In this document: piece by piece, positions 17,703 through 26,748 of the stretch
Position numbering within the stretch: position 1 is the stretch's first letter
How the letters are laid out: each line of letters begins with the position of its first letter
Assembly (NCBI RefSeq): GCF_001884185.1
Contig: NZ_MAOE01000096.1
Span: forward strand, 18,814 to 82,813
Origin: Bacillus albus
GTDB lineage: Bacteria > Bacillota > Bacilli > Bacillales > Bacillaceae_G
Length of the DNA stretch: 64,000 bases
Direction: 5' to 3'
Position numbers and translations under genes: made by a program
The notes under the pieces: generated by a model
Told to the model about the DNA's origin: nothing
Seen by the model: the letters and a program-made list of their open reading frames with translations, nothing else
The model's database searches: none

Positions 17703-19133
17703 TCATTTAACCGCTTTCAAGTTTTTTATGTCTTCCATCCGTCTCGGAAGCAAAAATGTAATAAATATTGTAGTACCAACCTCTTCACTACTCTCAATTC
17801 GCATACTTCCGCCCTGCTTATTCATAATCTCCTGACAAATATACAAACCGTAACCATTCCCGTAACTAGAAGGAAGTACCTTCCCTTCTGGCGATTCATT
17901 CCACTCTGCAAGCACACCTTCATCTATACCAATGCCGTCATCATGAACAAAAACCTTTGCCTCACGTTCATTTACAATTACATTCATCCGAATTTGCGTA
18001 GCATCGCTATATTTTATCGCATTATCCAGCACGTTTAAGAAGATCTGTTTCGTCTTATCGAAATCCGCAACAACATGTACATCTGTTAACTCATTTATCA
18101 CTTCAATCTCAAATTTCTGCAAGCGAGGTTTCACAATTGAAACTGCTTCTTCTGCTAATTCCTTTATATTCACAACTGTAGGTGACACTTCAAACGTACT
18201 CGTCCCGTACTTTGAAGACTGAAGTAATTCCTCTACAAGTGATAATAAACGCTCACTTTCTACAGATACATAACGTAGGCTCTCCTGTACATCTTCCTTC
18301 GCCTTTAACTTCGGAATTAAATCTACATAACCAATAATCGCCGTTAGCGGTGTTTTTAGCTCATGCGTAATACGGTCTAAGAAATCTTTCTGCTTCTCTT
18401 TCTCCTCTTTCAATTGCTTAATATGCAATTCAATTCCATCGGCCATCGCATTAAAAGATGCTGAAAGCTGAGCAATTTCTACATATTCATTTAGCTCAAT
18501 CTTACTTTTATAATCACCATTCGCAAGCCTTTGCGCCATTTGCCTTAACTGATCAATCGGCTTATGAAGAGACTTTGCCAAACGAATTGCAAAGAAAATA
18601 CCCGCAGCTACTAAGCAAAGAGACGTCATTAAGAACGTCCAACCCACATTTGTTAACACTTCCTTCTCACCCGTTAACTCATTTATAAAACGAACACTAC
18701 CAATGACATCGTTTCCATAATACACTGGGCTTGAAAACAAAAGAATTGGAGCTGGGTCTCCCTCTTCAAAAACATACGATTTCTTCCCCTTCAAAGAACT
18801 CTCAATATCAATATTCCGGTGAAGAAGCGCTCCCTTTTGCGTATCCGCAACCACATCTCCATTCTTCCCGATCATCTGTACACGGACATCCATGCGCTTC
18901 GCTAAATACGAAGCAATTAAAAGTGAATTCGGACCGAGCGTCTCAACCTCTGCTTCCTTCTCTAAATAATTCATCGTATAAATTTGTGCTTCTACACTTA
19001 ACTTTTCCAAAGAATTTGCCGCGTTATGATACATATTCTTTTCTAACGTAATATAAACAACTGCGTACAACAGAACAAAAATCGGGATTAACAGTCCAAC
19101 TATTCCAAACACCATATTTCTTTTTAAAGACAT
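17703..19133 (-). CDS. Membrane sensor histidine kinase
   Basis: 476 residues from the ATG at 19133 (MSLKRNM). A TTG at 19151 is an alternative start overlapping the regulator gene. Two membrane segments (about 8-30 and 165-185) flank an extracellular sensor domain. Then come HAMP (RLAKSLHKPIDQLRQMAQRL), HisKA with phospho-His in DRITHELKTPLTAI, and HATPase with N box VLDNAIKYSD, G1 DDGIGI and G2 GNGYGLYI. It follows its response regulator gene directly. It probably controls the transporter genes downstream on the same strand. Confidence 0.9.
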   Translation of the reverse strand: MSLKRNMVFGIVGLLIPIFVLLYAVVYITLEKNMYHNAANSLEKLSVEAQIYTMNYLEKEAEVETLGPNSLLIASYLAKRMDVRVQMIGKNGDVVADTQKGALLHRNIDIESSLKGKKSYVFEEGDPAPILLFSSPVYYGNDVIGSVRFINELTGEKEVLTNVGWTFLMTSLCLVAAGIFFAIRLAKSLHKPIDQLRQMAQRLANGDYKSKIELNEYVEIAQLSASFNAMADGIELHIKQLKEEKEKQKDFLDRITHELKTPLTAIIGYVDLIPKLKAKEDVQESLRYVSVESERLLSLVEELLQSSKYGTSTFEVSPTVVNIKELAEEAVSIVKPRLQKFEIEVINELTDVHVVADFDKTKQIFLNVLDNAIKYSDATQIRMNVIVNEREAKVFVHDDGIGIDEGVLAEWNESPEGKVLPSSYGNGYGLYICQEIMNKQGGSMRIESSEEVGTTIFITFLLPRRMEDIKNLKAVK

Positions 19134-19144
19134 ACCATCACCAC

Positions 19145-19816
19145 TTAACAATCCAGTTTATAGCCAACGCCATAAATTGTCTTAATATATTCCCCGCTAT
19201 TCCCTAGCTTCTTCCGCAGTCTTTGCACCATAATATCAACTGCTCTCGTATTTCCGATATACTCAAACCCCCATACTTTCTCAAGTAACTCATCTCTCAT
19301 AAATACACGCTGCGGATTTGAAACAAACAACTGACATAAATTAAACTCTCGGTACGTTAACTGAATTTCTTCTCCACTAACATGTACCTTTCTTTCCTTA
19401 GGACAGATCGTTATCTCTCCCGCCCCTATTACTTCATGACTTACCGTTACCTCTTTCTTCTTCACGCGCCGCGTCATATTCTTAACACGAAGAATAAGCT
19501 CTGCATAATTAAATGGCTTCGTCACATAATCATCTGCACCAAGCTGCAAGCCAAGCAATTTATCATTCATCTGACTCTTCGCAGTTAACATGAGTACCGG
19601 AATATCCCTATTCTTCTCGCGGAACAAACGAAGCAACTCATACCCATCTGTATCTGGAAGCATAACATCCAAAATTAATACATCCGGCCCTTCAATCCAT
19701 TTCTCTAAAGCTTCTCTCCCGTCAGCCGCCGTGAGCACTTCATACCCTTCCATCTCAAGCTGCATCCGAATCAAATTACGAATACTCGATTCATCATCAA
19801 CTACAAGTATTTTCAT
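19145..19816 (-). CDS. OmpR/PhoB-type response regulator
   Basis: 223 residues from the ATG at 19816, preceded by GAAGGAGGAGAATC. The longer frame reaching 19927 runs back into the galE terminator and is rejected. The receiver domain has D8, D9 and phospho-acceptor D50 in VLILDVMLPDTDG, and K in YVTKPF. The C-terminal winged helix has FNLCQLFVSNPQRVFMRDELL and IMVQRLRKKLG. It is the first gene of a probable five-gene operon ending in the OPA transporter. A TATAAT-like box lies near 19842 upstream. Confidence 0.92.
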   Translation of the reverse strand: MKILVVDDESSIRNLIRMQLEMEGYEVLTAADGREALEKWIEGPDVLILDVMLPDTDGYELLRLFREKNRDIPVLMLTAKSQMNDKLLGLQLGADDYVTKPFNYAELILRVKNMTRRVKKKEVTVSHEVIGAGEITICPKERKVHVSGEEIQLTYREFNLCQLFVSNPQRVFMRDELLEKVWGFEYIGNTRAVDIMVQRLRKKLGNSGEYIKTIYGVGYKLDC

Positions 19817-19872
19817 GATTCTCCTCCTTCCATCCGAGATTATAGTACAGTTTAGTATAGCAAAAATCTTAT

Positions 19873-19924
19873 AAAAAAAGAGAGGGTATTGTCGAACATA
19901 TGTTGAACGACAATACCCCTCTTT
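19873..19924 (-). terminator. galE terminator
   Basis: A long hairpin (GGGTATTGTCG with CGACAATACCC, extended by AGAG/CTCT) around a loop that itself contains a short palindrome near CATATG. A U run of seven follows on the minus strand. It separates galE from the response regulator operon. Confidence 0.88.
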
Positions 19925-19937
19925 CACCCATTATATT

Positions 19938-20930
19938 TTATTTATCATACCCATTAGGTTTCTTCTGATGCCAATTCCAAGCATGCTCAATGATTGTCTT
20001 CACATTTACATACTGAGGATCCCATCCTAACTTCTCTTTCGCTTTCTGAGAAGAAGCAACTAAACGTGCTGGATCTCCCGCACGGCGCGGCGCTACTTCA
20101 GCAGGAATTTCATGATTTGTCACTTCACGAACTGCATCAACGATTTCTTTAACGCTGAAACCATTACCATTTCCTAAGTTATAGAAATCACTCTCTCCGC
20201 CGTTCTGTAGGTCCTTAAGCCCTAAGAAGTGAGCTGCCACTAAATCTTCAACATGAATATAATCACGGATACAAGTACCATCTGGTGTATTATAGTCATC
20301 ACCAAACATCATAATCTTCTCACGTTGACCTAACGCCACTTGCAATACAAGAGGAATTAAATGCGTCTCTGGACGGTGATCTTCTCCAATAATACCATTT
20401 GGCGTTGCACCAGCCACGTTAAAGTATCTGAAAATCTTATAACGTAAATTAGAAGCTTGGCTATACCAATGAAGCATCTTCTCGATTGCTAACTTCGTTT
20501 CTCCATATGTATTCGTTGGATTTGTCATCGTTTCCTCAGTAATAAGATCTACATCTACCTCACCATACGTTGCCGCAGTAGAAGAGAAAATAAACTTATC
20601 TACCTTAAACTCATCCATTACCTCTAACAAGCAAAGTGCACCATACACATTGTTATTATAATATTGAAGAGGCTTCTCCATACTCACTCCAACTAAAGAA
20701 TCAGCTGCGAAATGCATAACAGCCTCAATATTTTCTTGTGTAAAAACATCTCTTAAAAATGCTTTATCACGAAGGTCGCCATTATAAAACTTCGCGCCTT
20801 CCGTAATTGCATCTTCATGACCAGTTTGTAAATTATCTACTACTACTACAGATAAACCTTCATCTACTAATTTTTTCACAGCGTGAGAACCGATATAACC
20901 AGCTCCGCCGCAGATTAAGATTGAATTCAT
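19938..20930 (-). CDS. galE: UDP-glucose 4-epimerase
   Basis: 330 residues of the extended short-chain dehydrogenase type. NAD-binding GGAGYIGSH at 8-16, the FSSTAATYGE block near 115, catalytic YxxxK as Y142 and K146 in NTYGETK, and NVAGATPNGIIGEDH. Interconverts UDP-glucose and UDP-galactose (and maybe the N-acetyl forms) in the cytosol. Preceded by TAGGAGGAAGACA. It lies next to the LytR ligase gene and near the surface-polymer block, to which it may supply sugar nucleotides. Confidence 0.95.
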   Translation of the reverse strand: MNSILICGGAGYIGSHAVKKLVDEGLSVVVVDNLQTGHEDAITEGAKFYNGDLRDKAFLRDVFTQENIEAVMHFAADSLVGVSMEKPLQYYNNNVYGALCLLEVMDEFKVDKFIFSSTAATYGEVDVDLITEETMTNPTNTYGETKLAIEKMLHWYSQASNLRYKIFRYFNVAGATPNGIIGEDHRPETHLIPLVLQVALGQREKIMMFGDDYNTPDGTCIRDYIHVEDLVAAHFLGLKDLQNGGESDFYNLGNGNGFSVKEIVDAVREVTNHEIPAEVAPRRAGDPARLVASSQKAKEKLGWDPQYVNVKTIIEHAWNWHQKKPNGYDK

Positions 20931-20978
20931 TGTCTTCCTCCTACATATATTAGGATTTCTTACTCACTTACTTATTAT

Positions 20979-21008
20979 AAAAGGTATACGATTGCTCGTA
21001 TACCTTTT
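20979..21008 (-). terminator. Terminator downstream of the LytR gene
   Basis: A perfect 12-bp stem (20979-20990 with 20997-21008) with a 6-base loop in the galE-lytR gap. A- and T-rich flanks suggest minus-strand termination. Confidence 0.7.
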
Positions 21009-21019
21009 GTGTACCTTTA

Positions 21020-21100
21020 TTACTTAGCAACGAAATAATCCGTTACATATTGTGCCCAAACTTCGTGGCCTTTAGCACTTTGTCTAAAGAAGTTGGAGCA
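21020..21100 (-). pseudogene. Possible C-terminal remnant of a lost gene, directly after lytR
   Basis: Right after the lytR stop at 21101, the same frame stays open for 26 codons and ends in TAA. It contains the peptide KGHEVWAQYVTDYFVAK. This looks like a real protein C-terminus: KGHE followed by an amphipathic end resembles the last block of SGNH/GDSL hydrolases, where a catalytic His follows. No start codon or ribosome site is present. It could be the tail of a gene fused here by deletion, or a former extension of lytR cut by a new stop. The identity is unproven. Confidence 0.4.
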
Positions 21101-22012
21101 TTACTTAGTTACTTCAAGATGCGATCTTAATTTATTCGTTAAATCTTGTTTTGCTGCATCTGGAACATAGTAATACCAAATGCCATCAGCAGCCTTGTGA
21201 CCATCACCTGGAATTTGGATATCCTCACTATTTTTCAAGCAATCTTTATAGTTCTTTTGCATATCAAACATCTGATCTTGCGTTAAATTTGTCTTCACAT
21301 TCTTTTGAATTGCAGCTAATACATCTCCATAACCTGTTAAAGAAGAGAAGCTTGCACCCTTCTTAATAACAGCCTGCATTACTTGACGCTGACGCATTTG
21401 ACGTCCAAAGTCGCCACGTGGGTCTTCTTTACGCATACGTGTGTATGCTAGAGCTTGGTCACCTGTTAAATGAATATTGCCTTTTTGGAAGTGCTTCCCT
21501 TCTAGAGAGAACTCCAAATCATTATTTACATCTACCCCACCGACTGCATCAACGATATCTTTAAAGCCTTCCATATTCACTTCGATATAATAATTAATAG
21601 GAACATTCAAGAAGTTTTCTACGGTCGCTACAGACATATCTACTCCGCCGAATGCATAAGCATGATTGATTTTATCGCTTTTACCTTTTCCAACAATTTC
21701 TGTATACGTATCACGAGGAATACTTACTGTTTTCATAGAGTTATTTTTAGGATTTAATGTAATTACCATTAAAGAGTCTGAACGCCCTTTATCATTACCG
21801 CGCTCATCTGCCCCTAGTAATAAAATTGACACTGGTTCACTCTTGCTAACTTTTTCTTCAACTTTATTGTTGTTTTGATCACGTTTTAAAGGTTGATGAA
21901 CTTCCTTTAATGTATTAGATACAGAAGAATATACATTATAAGCATAAACTCCCCCGCCTATGATTAGTACCCCAAGAATACCGAGTACCCAAAATAAAAT
22001 TTTCTTTTTCAT
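21101..22012 (-). CDS. LytR-CpsA-Psr family cell-wall polymer ligase
   Basis: 303 residues from the ATG at 22012 (MKKKILFWVLG) with an AGAAGG ribosome site. The frame reaching 22129 has no good ribosome site. One N-terminal membrane anchor, then the LCP domain: LLLGADERGNDKGRSDSLMV with the D/R residues that bind pyrophosphate, SIPRDTYTEI, INHAYAFGG, and MRKEDPRGDFGRQMRQRQV. LCP enzymes attach undecaprenyl-linked polymers (teichoic acid, capsule, SCWP) to peptidoglycan on the outer surface. The placement beside the surface-polymer genes suggests it anchors that polymer. Confidence 0.9.
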   Translation of the reverse strand: MKKKILFWVLGILGVLIIGGGVYAYNVYSSVSNTLKEVHQPLKRDQNNNKVEEKVSKSEPVSILLLGADERGNDKGRSDSLMVITLNPKNNSMKTVSIPRDTYTEIVGKGKSDKINHAYAFGGVDMSVATVENFLNVPINYYIEVNMEGFKDIVDAVGGVDVNNDLEFSLEGKHFQKGNIHLTGDQALAYTRMRKEDPRGDFGRQMRQRQVMQAVIKKGASFSSLTGYGDVLAAIQKNVKTNLTQDQMFDMQKNYKDCLKNSEDIQIPGDGHKAADGIWYYYVPDAAKQDLTNKLRSHLEVTK

Positions 22013-22108
22013 TATTGTAACCTTCTTTCTTAAGCCTAACTTACAATACATATAAATTCTATTATACAAAAAAAAAAACTTAATAAAACCAAATAATATA
22101 GCAATCCA

Positions 22109-22151
22109 CAAAAAATAGACAAACAACAATTATATATTGTTATTTGTCTAT
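22109..22151 (-). terminator. fabZ terminator
   Basis: A 16-bp stem with one mismatch (22115-22130 with 22136-22151), then a U run on the minus strand. It lies 17 bases after fabZ and before lytR. Confidence 0.85.
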
Positions 22152-22168
22152 CACATATCTTAATATAT

Positions 22169-22603
22169 TTATTCTTTTTTGTCACCAAGCGCAAACGTGA
22201 TTTCTGTCTCACAAGCAATTTCACCATCTACAGTAGCAATTGCTTTTCCTTTTCCAATTGCTCCACGTACACGCGTCATTTCAACTTCTAAACGAAGCTG
22301 ATCACCTGGACGGACTTGTCGTTTAAAACGGCAATTATCGATGCCTGCGAAGAATGCTAAGCGACCACGATTCTCTTCTTTCTTCAACATAGCAACAGCG
22401 CCAACTTGTGCTAAAGCCTCCACAATTAAAACACCCGGCATTACAGGATAATCTGGAAAATGTCCATTAAAAAATTCTTCATTAGCTGTAACATTCTTTA
22501 TCCCAATCGCACGCTTTCCTTCTTCTACTTCTAAAACTTTATCCACTAGTAGAAATGGATAGCGATGAGGAATTATTTCTTTAATTTGTTGAATATCTAG
22601 CAT
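22169..22603 (-). CDS. fabZ: 3-hydroxyacyl-ACP dehydratase FabZ
   Basis: 144 residues, the usual length. The hot-dog fold signature is [12 protein letters not shown], catalytic H48 in [13 protein letters not shown] and E62 in VEALAQ. Dehydrates 3-hydroxyacyl-ACP in type II fatty-acid synthesis. Preceded by AAGGAGAGAAGTGT. In B. subtilis it sits (as ywpB) a few genes from mbl with flhO and flhP between. Here those are absent and a 16-kb polymer block lies between fabZ and mbl. Confidence 0.95.
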
Positions 22604-22725
22604 ACACTTCTCTCCTTACACAAGATTGGTCATACCACCAGAAGTTATACTATCATTATCCCATTTTAACTCTCATTTGTCATTATAAAAAAGATTTTAA
22701 AATTTTTCTTCTAAAATAAAAAAAT

Positions 22726-22779
22726 GTATACACTCTTTTCAATATGTATACTGACACGGAGGTTGAAAAGAGTGTATAC
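22726..22779 (-). terminator. Perfect 17-bp inverted repeat, orphan minus-strand terminator
   Basis: GTATACACTCTTTTCAA (22726-22742) is exactly repeated in inverse at 22763-22779, 20 bases apart. A U run follows on the minus strand only. No minus-strand gene lies upstream of it for 800 bases, so it is probably a left-over of a lost gene or ends read-through. The rest of the 499-base gap 22604-23102 is AT-rich and holds only a promoter near 23007. Confidence 0.65.
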
Positions 22780-23006
22780 CCAAGTTAGGGAAAGGCAAAT
22801 TATATCAAATATATTAAGCCTTAATGTCGTATTCAAGATTCATTATATATGACAAAAATAAGAAATTAAAACCTAATTTTCGACCTTTTTCGTATTAATT
22901 CCCTAATTTTACTCATGATTTCTCTATTTTCCTTACATTCTCTTAAATGTGATATTTAGAAATATGAATTTTGATAAAAAATTATTAAAATAAACACAAA
23001 AAACAC

Positions 23007-23035
23007 TTGTAATAGAATTTACATACTCATATTAT
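23007..23035 (+). promoter_or_regulatory. Sigma-A type promoter of the SRPBCC gene
   Basis: TTGTAA at 23007-23012 and TATTAT at 23030-23035 with a 17-base spacer. An overlapping TATAAT at 23033-23038 is an alternative -10. The gene starts about 65 bases later. Confidence 0.55.
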
Positions 23036-23102
23036 AATAAAATGAATATGGGATTTTAACCTAATTATTCAAATACCTTTATTTGTAGAAAGGAATCCAA
23101 AA

Positions 23103-23546
23103 ATGGCAAAAGGTATACATACTATAGAGTTAAATACTTCACCAGATCAAATTTGGAAATTTATTAGTGATATAAACAATTGGGCTCCACTAGTCACAGG
23201 CTATGTTAAACATAAAGTTATTGATGACAAACATTCGACTTGGCGTTTGCACGGTGATTTAGGATTTGTTAAACGAGACGTTAGTCTAAATGTTGAAATT
23301 ATCGAGTGGCAAATGCCTAATAAAATTAGCTTTACAATGGCTTCTCCAACCAAAAAATTAATTGGTAGCGGCTCTTTTCATGCTGAATCAATCTCTCCTT
23401 CTACTACAAAAGTAACAAGTCAGTTAGAATTGCGAACAACTGGTAAAGGAGCCTTTGTCTTTAACGGCGCCATAAAACCATTTGTTCCTAAAATGACAAA
23501 GCAACTTTCTAAAAAAGTGGCAAATAAATTAATGAAACAATTATAA
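23103..23546 (+). CDS. SRPBCC (START-like, CoxG-type) family protein
   Basis: 147 residues. The pattern is that of the SRPBCC fold: ELNTSPDQIWKFISDINNWAPLV at the start, central beta-strands, and a C-terminal amphipathic helix (KPFVPKMTKQLSKKVANKLM). Such proteins bind hydrophobic ligands. No catalytic residue is evident. The start ATG has AGAAAGGAA upstream. It is the only plus-strand gene in the 14-46 kb stretch and has its own promoter and terminator, so it is not part of the polymer operon. Confidence 0.8.
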   Translation: MAKGIHTIELNTSPDQIWKFISDINNWAPLVTGYVKHKVIDDKHSTWRLHGDLGFVKRDVSLNVEIIEWQMPNKISFTMASPTKKLIGSGSFHAESISPSTTKVTSQLELRTTGKGAFVFNGAIKPFVPKMTKQLSKKVANKLMKQL

Positions 23547-23596
23547 AAAACCATCTCAGAAATTTATTTTACAATAAATTTCCGGGATAGTTTTTT
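23545..23596. terminator. Bidirectional terminator, SRPBCC gene / galU
   Basis: A long hairpin with a perfect AAATTTATT/AATAAATTT core and a partly mismatched base (23545-23568 with 23573-23596), with A and T runs at the ends. Confidence 0.85.
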
Positions 23597-23603
23597 ATGA
23601 AAG

Positions 23604-24485
23604 TTAATTATTAACCATTTCTTTTTGTAATAATTTCTCCATATAGCTTAATAATTCATTCTTTAACCCATCATGCTGTAATGCCATTTCAATTGTTGTT
23701 TGAATGAATCCAAGCTTCTCTCCGACGTCGTATCGCTTTCCTTCGAAATCATAAGCAAATACTCTTTGTATCTCATTTAAGCGCTGAATAGCATCCGTCA
23801 ACTGAATCTCGCCACCCGCTCCTGTTTGTTGATTCTCTAAGAACGTGAAAATCTCAGGCGTTAATATATAGCGCCCCATGATTGCTAAGTTAGATGGTGC
23901 TGTTCCTTGGTCTGGTTTTTCTACAAACTGACTAACTTGATAACTACGACCTTTTTGTGCTAGTGGATCAATAATACCATAGCGATGCGTTTCCGTCTCT
24001 GGAACAGTTTGAACACCAATTACCGATGATTGTGTTGCCTCATACTGATCCATTAATTGACGTAAGCATGGTGTTTCAGCTTGTACAATATCATCACCAA
24101 GTAAAACAGCGAATGGCTCATTACCAATAAACTTACGAGCACACCATACAGCATGACCTAAACCTTTCGGTTCTTTTTGACGAATATAGTGGATATTTAT
24201 CTTGGAAGACTCTTGCACCTTCTTAAGGATTTCATGCTTACCCTTTTCTAGTAAGTTCTGTTCCAACTCAAAAGAATGATCAAAGTGATCTTCAATAGCA
24301 CGCTTTCCTTTTCCAGTTACAATAATAATATCTTCAATTCCAGATTGAATCGCTTCTTCTACAATGTATTGAATTGTTGGTTTATCAACAATCGGTAACA
24401 TTTCCTTTGGCATTGCTTTAGTTGCTGGTAGGAAGCGAGTTCCTAATCCAGCTGCTGGTATAATAGCTTTTTTGACTGTTTTCAT
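23604..24485 (-). CDS. galU: UTP-glucose-1-phosphate uridylyltransferase
   Basis: 293 residues from the ATG at 24485, seven bases after AAGGTGG. Nucleotidyltransferase motif [21 protein letters not shown] near residue 11, then [25 protein letters not shown] and FVEKPDQG. Makes UDP-glucose, the substrate of galE and a precursor for surface polysaccharides. B. cereus strains usually have more than one copy (gtaB-like). It is the last gene of the polymer block on the minus strand. Confidence 0.93.
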   Translation of the reverse strand: MKTVKKAIIPAAGLGTRFLPATKAMPKEMLPIVDKPTIQYIVEEAIQSGIEDIIIVTGKGKRAIEDHFDHSFELEQNLLEKGKHEILKKVQESSKINIHYIRQKEPKGLGHAVWCARKFIGNEPFAVLLGDDIVQAETPCLRQLMDQYEATQSSVIGVQTVPETETHRYGIIDPLAQKGRSYQVSQFVEKPDQGTAPSNLAIMGRYILTPEIFTFLENQQTGAGGEIQLTDAIQRLNEIQRVFAYDFEGKRYDVGEKLGFIQTTIEMALQHDGLKNELLSYMEKLLQKEMVNN

Positions 24486-24533
24486 CAATAAACCACCTTA
24501 ACTTATATAATTCAAAAAAATTTTATTTTATCC

Positions 24534-26585
24534 TCATGACCTACTTAAACGGTCTGAAATAACTAAACTATTTAAGCGATTTAAAAATTCCTTATAATAC
24601 CCCGATTCGTAGTGCGAAAACGATTTACCAAACGGGTATGTTGCATCTCCAATATAACTTGTATCTGTTAAGTCAATAACCTTCGCTTTCGGTATAAGAT
24701 GCATAACATAATTATCTAGTTTATCCCAAAAATGATTATTTCTAGAAATTAATTGTGGATCTGAGAATGATTTAACTTCTCTATTTTCATCAAAATAAGT
24801 AGGCGTAAATCTACCTTTATTTAAAATAATCTTATCCTCTGGTAATATGCTTTTTAGTTTTTGGATAAAATCCCCAACAGCAACTTTCCAAATCTCAAAA
24901 TACTCATCATTATTTGTATGATCTATTATTTTACTATTCTTTAATTTTTTTATATATTTGCTATCCTCTAATATATAACTACAACTAATATATCTATCAC
25001 CATCAATTTTTAATATAGATTTAGATGCATCAGAATAAAGATCCAAAATTAAATATTCGGCCCCTGATTCTTTTAACTTATTAAAGAAACTTTTATCAAA
25101 GTCAACTTCAACAAATTTTCTATCACTTTCTTTAATGTTCTCTAATTCTTTAATATCTAATGAAACTGGTTTTGAGACAAGACTAATTAATGACGAATGA
25201 AATTGTGTATAAACGCATTCATATATTTTTTTATAATCTGGATTAAAATATTGACTTGAATTAAATGCATTTCGACTAAAGCAGGTTCCCAATACAGCTA
25301 CTCTGATGGCACATCTATTCTTCCCATCTATAGTATATAAAGAGAGCTGGGAAGATCCATTTATAAATAATTTCCCCTCCATATTTTTATCTTTATAGCA
25401 TATATCAAAATATGAAAACTTCTTCTTATATTGTTTGGAAATATTCAGTTGCAAATCACTTTTATTATTACCTGACTTTAATCTTATAAAAAAGTCCCAT
25501 ACTTCTTTATCTCTTAAAATATGTTTATGAGATAAACTTTTTTTATTAATTCGAGCTATATATTTATCTCCACTTTCCTCTACATCATATATAAATTCCT
25601 CATAATATTCATATCCATTTCCCGTTTTCTCTCTTCTCTTAATAACCAAATTTAAATCATCTATTTTTTGATCATTAAAAATTTCTAGTCCTATATCAAT
25701 TTTTATAGATTCATTATCCTCTATAATATCTATAGCTCCAACTTTATGAAGCATATTTGATTGATAAATAGCTAATCGATTATCCCCTGTAACATAAGGT
25801 TTAATATAGAAAAGATCATTTGTCTTAAGTTGCGTATATCTAAATGCTTGTTTTTTTACTACACTATCAATTTCTAGAGGTAAATTATAGCATTCATTTC
25901 CGTCCTTACTACATATATTCACAAAAACATCCCAACATGTTTCTTTATCTTGGTTAATATATGGAATCTCCCCTGCTATATCCATTGTTATATCCATAGA
26001 TTCCTTTATTATCGGTATGTATGTAGTACTTATACTCGTACCATGAAAAGCCATGTCAACTTGATTTCTTTTTTTAAAAATAAGCTTTATTTTTTTTCCC
26101 TTTAGATATTTATTATCCTTTCCAGTTAACAAAATATTTAATAAAAGCTTACCATTCAAATACTCCATTTTTTTAACAAATGGTGCTAATTCTAGCCCTC
26201 TTGTATAAAATGCTAAAACTCCATCTTTCGCTATATATGGAATTAACTTAAAAATACTATTTTCACCATAAGAATATTCAAACTTTTCCTCAATGTTTTC
26301 TCTAACCTTAACCACATATTCATTTTCCCCAGAAATCATATATATTAACCATACAGCATCATTGTTTAATCCTTGCTTTTCTAAAATAGATTTCAAATTA
26401 ATATCAATTTGAAATTTTCCCCCTTGTAGTACTTCCCCTAGTTTCACTTCCAAAGGGAACTCAAAATCACGATGATTATTTTTCTTACGTAAAATTAGCC
26501 TCCCGCTCCCGGCAGTAGAAGTTCCTATAATCTTCATGTCCCCTTTTTTAAGGTCATATCCTAACTTCTCTATCCTAACATCCAT
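24534..26585 (-). CDS. Large protein with three repeated modules and a DUF6270/SGNH-like C-terminus
   Basis: 683 residues, no signal peptide or membrane segment. Residues 1 to about 415 are three tandem beta-rich modules of about 145 residues. Each has a (V/C)W-x-hydrophobic block (DAVWLIYMI near 76, TCWDVFVNI near 216, EVWDFFIRL near 361) followed by a PYxxxxxxLAxY-like segment (near 115, 262 and, weaker, 402). The C-terminal 250 residues begin VAVLGTCFSRNAF (near 429), like the start of DUF6270 proteins, and end with a D...H-containing block (near 640-658). DUF6270 is thought to have an SGNH-hydrolase-like fold. A role in modifying or attaching groups to the polymer is plausible. It has its own promoter region. 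Confidence 0.7.
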   Translation of the reverse strand: MDVRIEKLGYDLKKGDMKIIGTSTAGSGRLILRKKNNHRDFEFPLEVKLGEVLQGGKFQIDINLKSILEKQGLNNDAVWLIYMISGENEYVVKVRENIEEKFEYSYGENSIFKLIPYIAKDGVLAFYTRGLELAPFVKKMEYLNGKLLLNILLTGKDNKYLKGKKIKLIFKKRNQVDMAFHGTSISTTYIPIIKESMDITMDIAGEIPYINQDKETCWDVFVNICSKDGNECYNLPLEIDSVVKKQAFRYTQLKTNDLFYIKPYVTGDNRLAIYQSNMLHKVGAIDIIEDNESIKIDIGLEIFNDQKIDDLNLVIKRREKTGNGYEYYEEFIYDVEESGDKYIARINKKSLSHKHILRDKEVWDFFIRLKSGNNKSDLQLNISKQYKKKFSYFDICYKDKNMEGKLFINGSSQLSLYTIDGKNRCAIRVAVLGTCFSRNAFNSSQYFNPDYKKIYECVYTQFHSSLISLVSKPVSLDIKELENIKESDRKFVEVDFDKSFFNKLKESGAEYLILDLYSDASKSILKIDGDRYISCSYILEDSKYIKKLKNSKIIDHTNNDEYFEIWKVAVGDFIQKLKSILPEDKIILNKGRFTPTYFDENREVKSFSDPQLISRNNHFWDKLDNYVMHLIPKAKVIDLTDTSYIGDATYPFGKSFSHYESGYYKEFLNRLNSLVISDRLSRS

Positions 26586-26703
26586 TTATAAACCTCACTC
26601 TTTCTCATTAATTATTAGTACACATTTTATAAATAATAAAAATTGCCACTATTTATTTTCAAGCTGTATGCAAGAGCCTTTAAAGGTCTATTGATTTCTA
26701 AAA

Positions 26704-26736
26704 TGAGATTTACCTAAACAATCTAGGTAAATCTCA
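26704..26736 (-). terminator. Terminator after tagH-like gene
   Basis: A perfect 13-bp stem (26704-26716 with 26724-26736), 7-base loop, short U run on the minus strand. It separates the exporter operon from the DUF6270-like gene. Confidence 0.8.
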
Positions 26737-26748
26737 AAATTATTTTCC

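Noticed and set aside
19817-19927. N-terminal extension of the response regulator to 19927
   Set aside because: It would begin within the galE terminator. The true receiver start (MKILVVDDE) has an excellent ribosome site.
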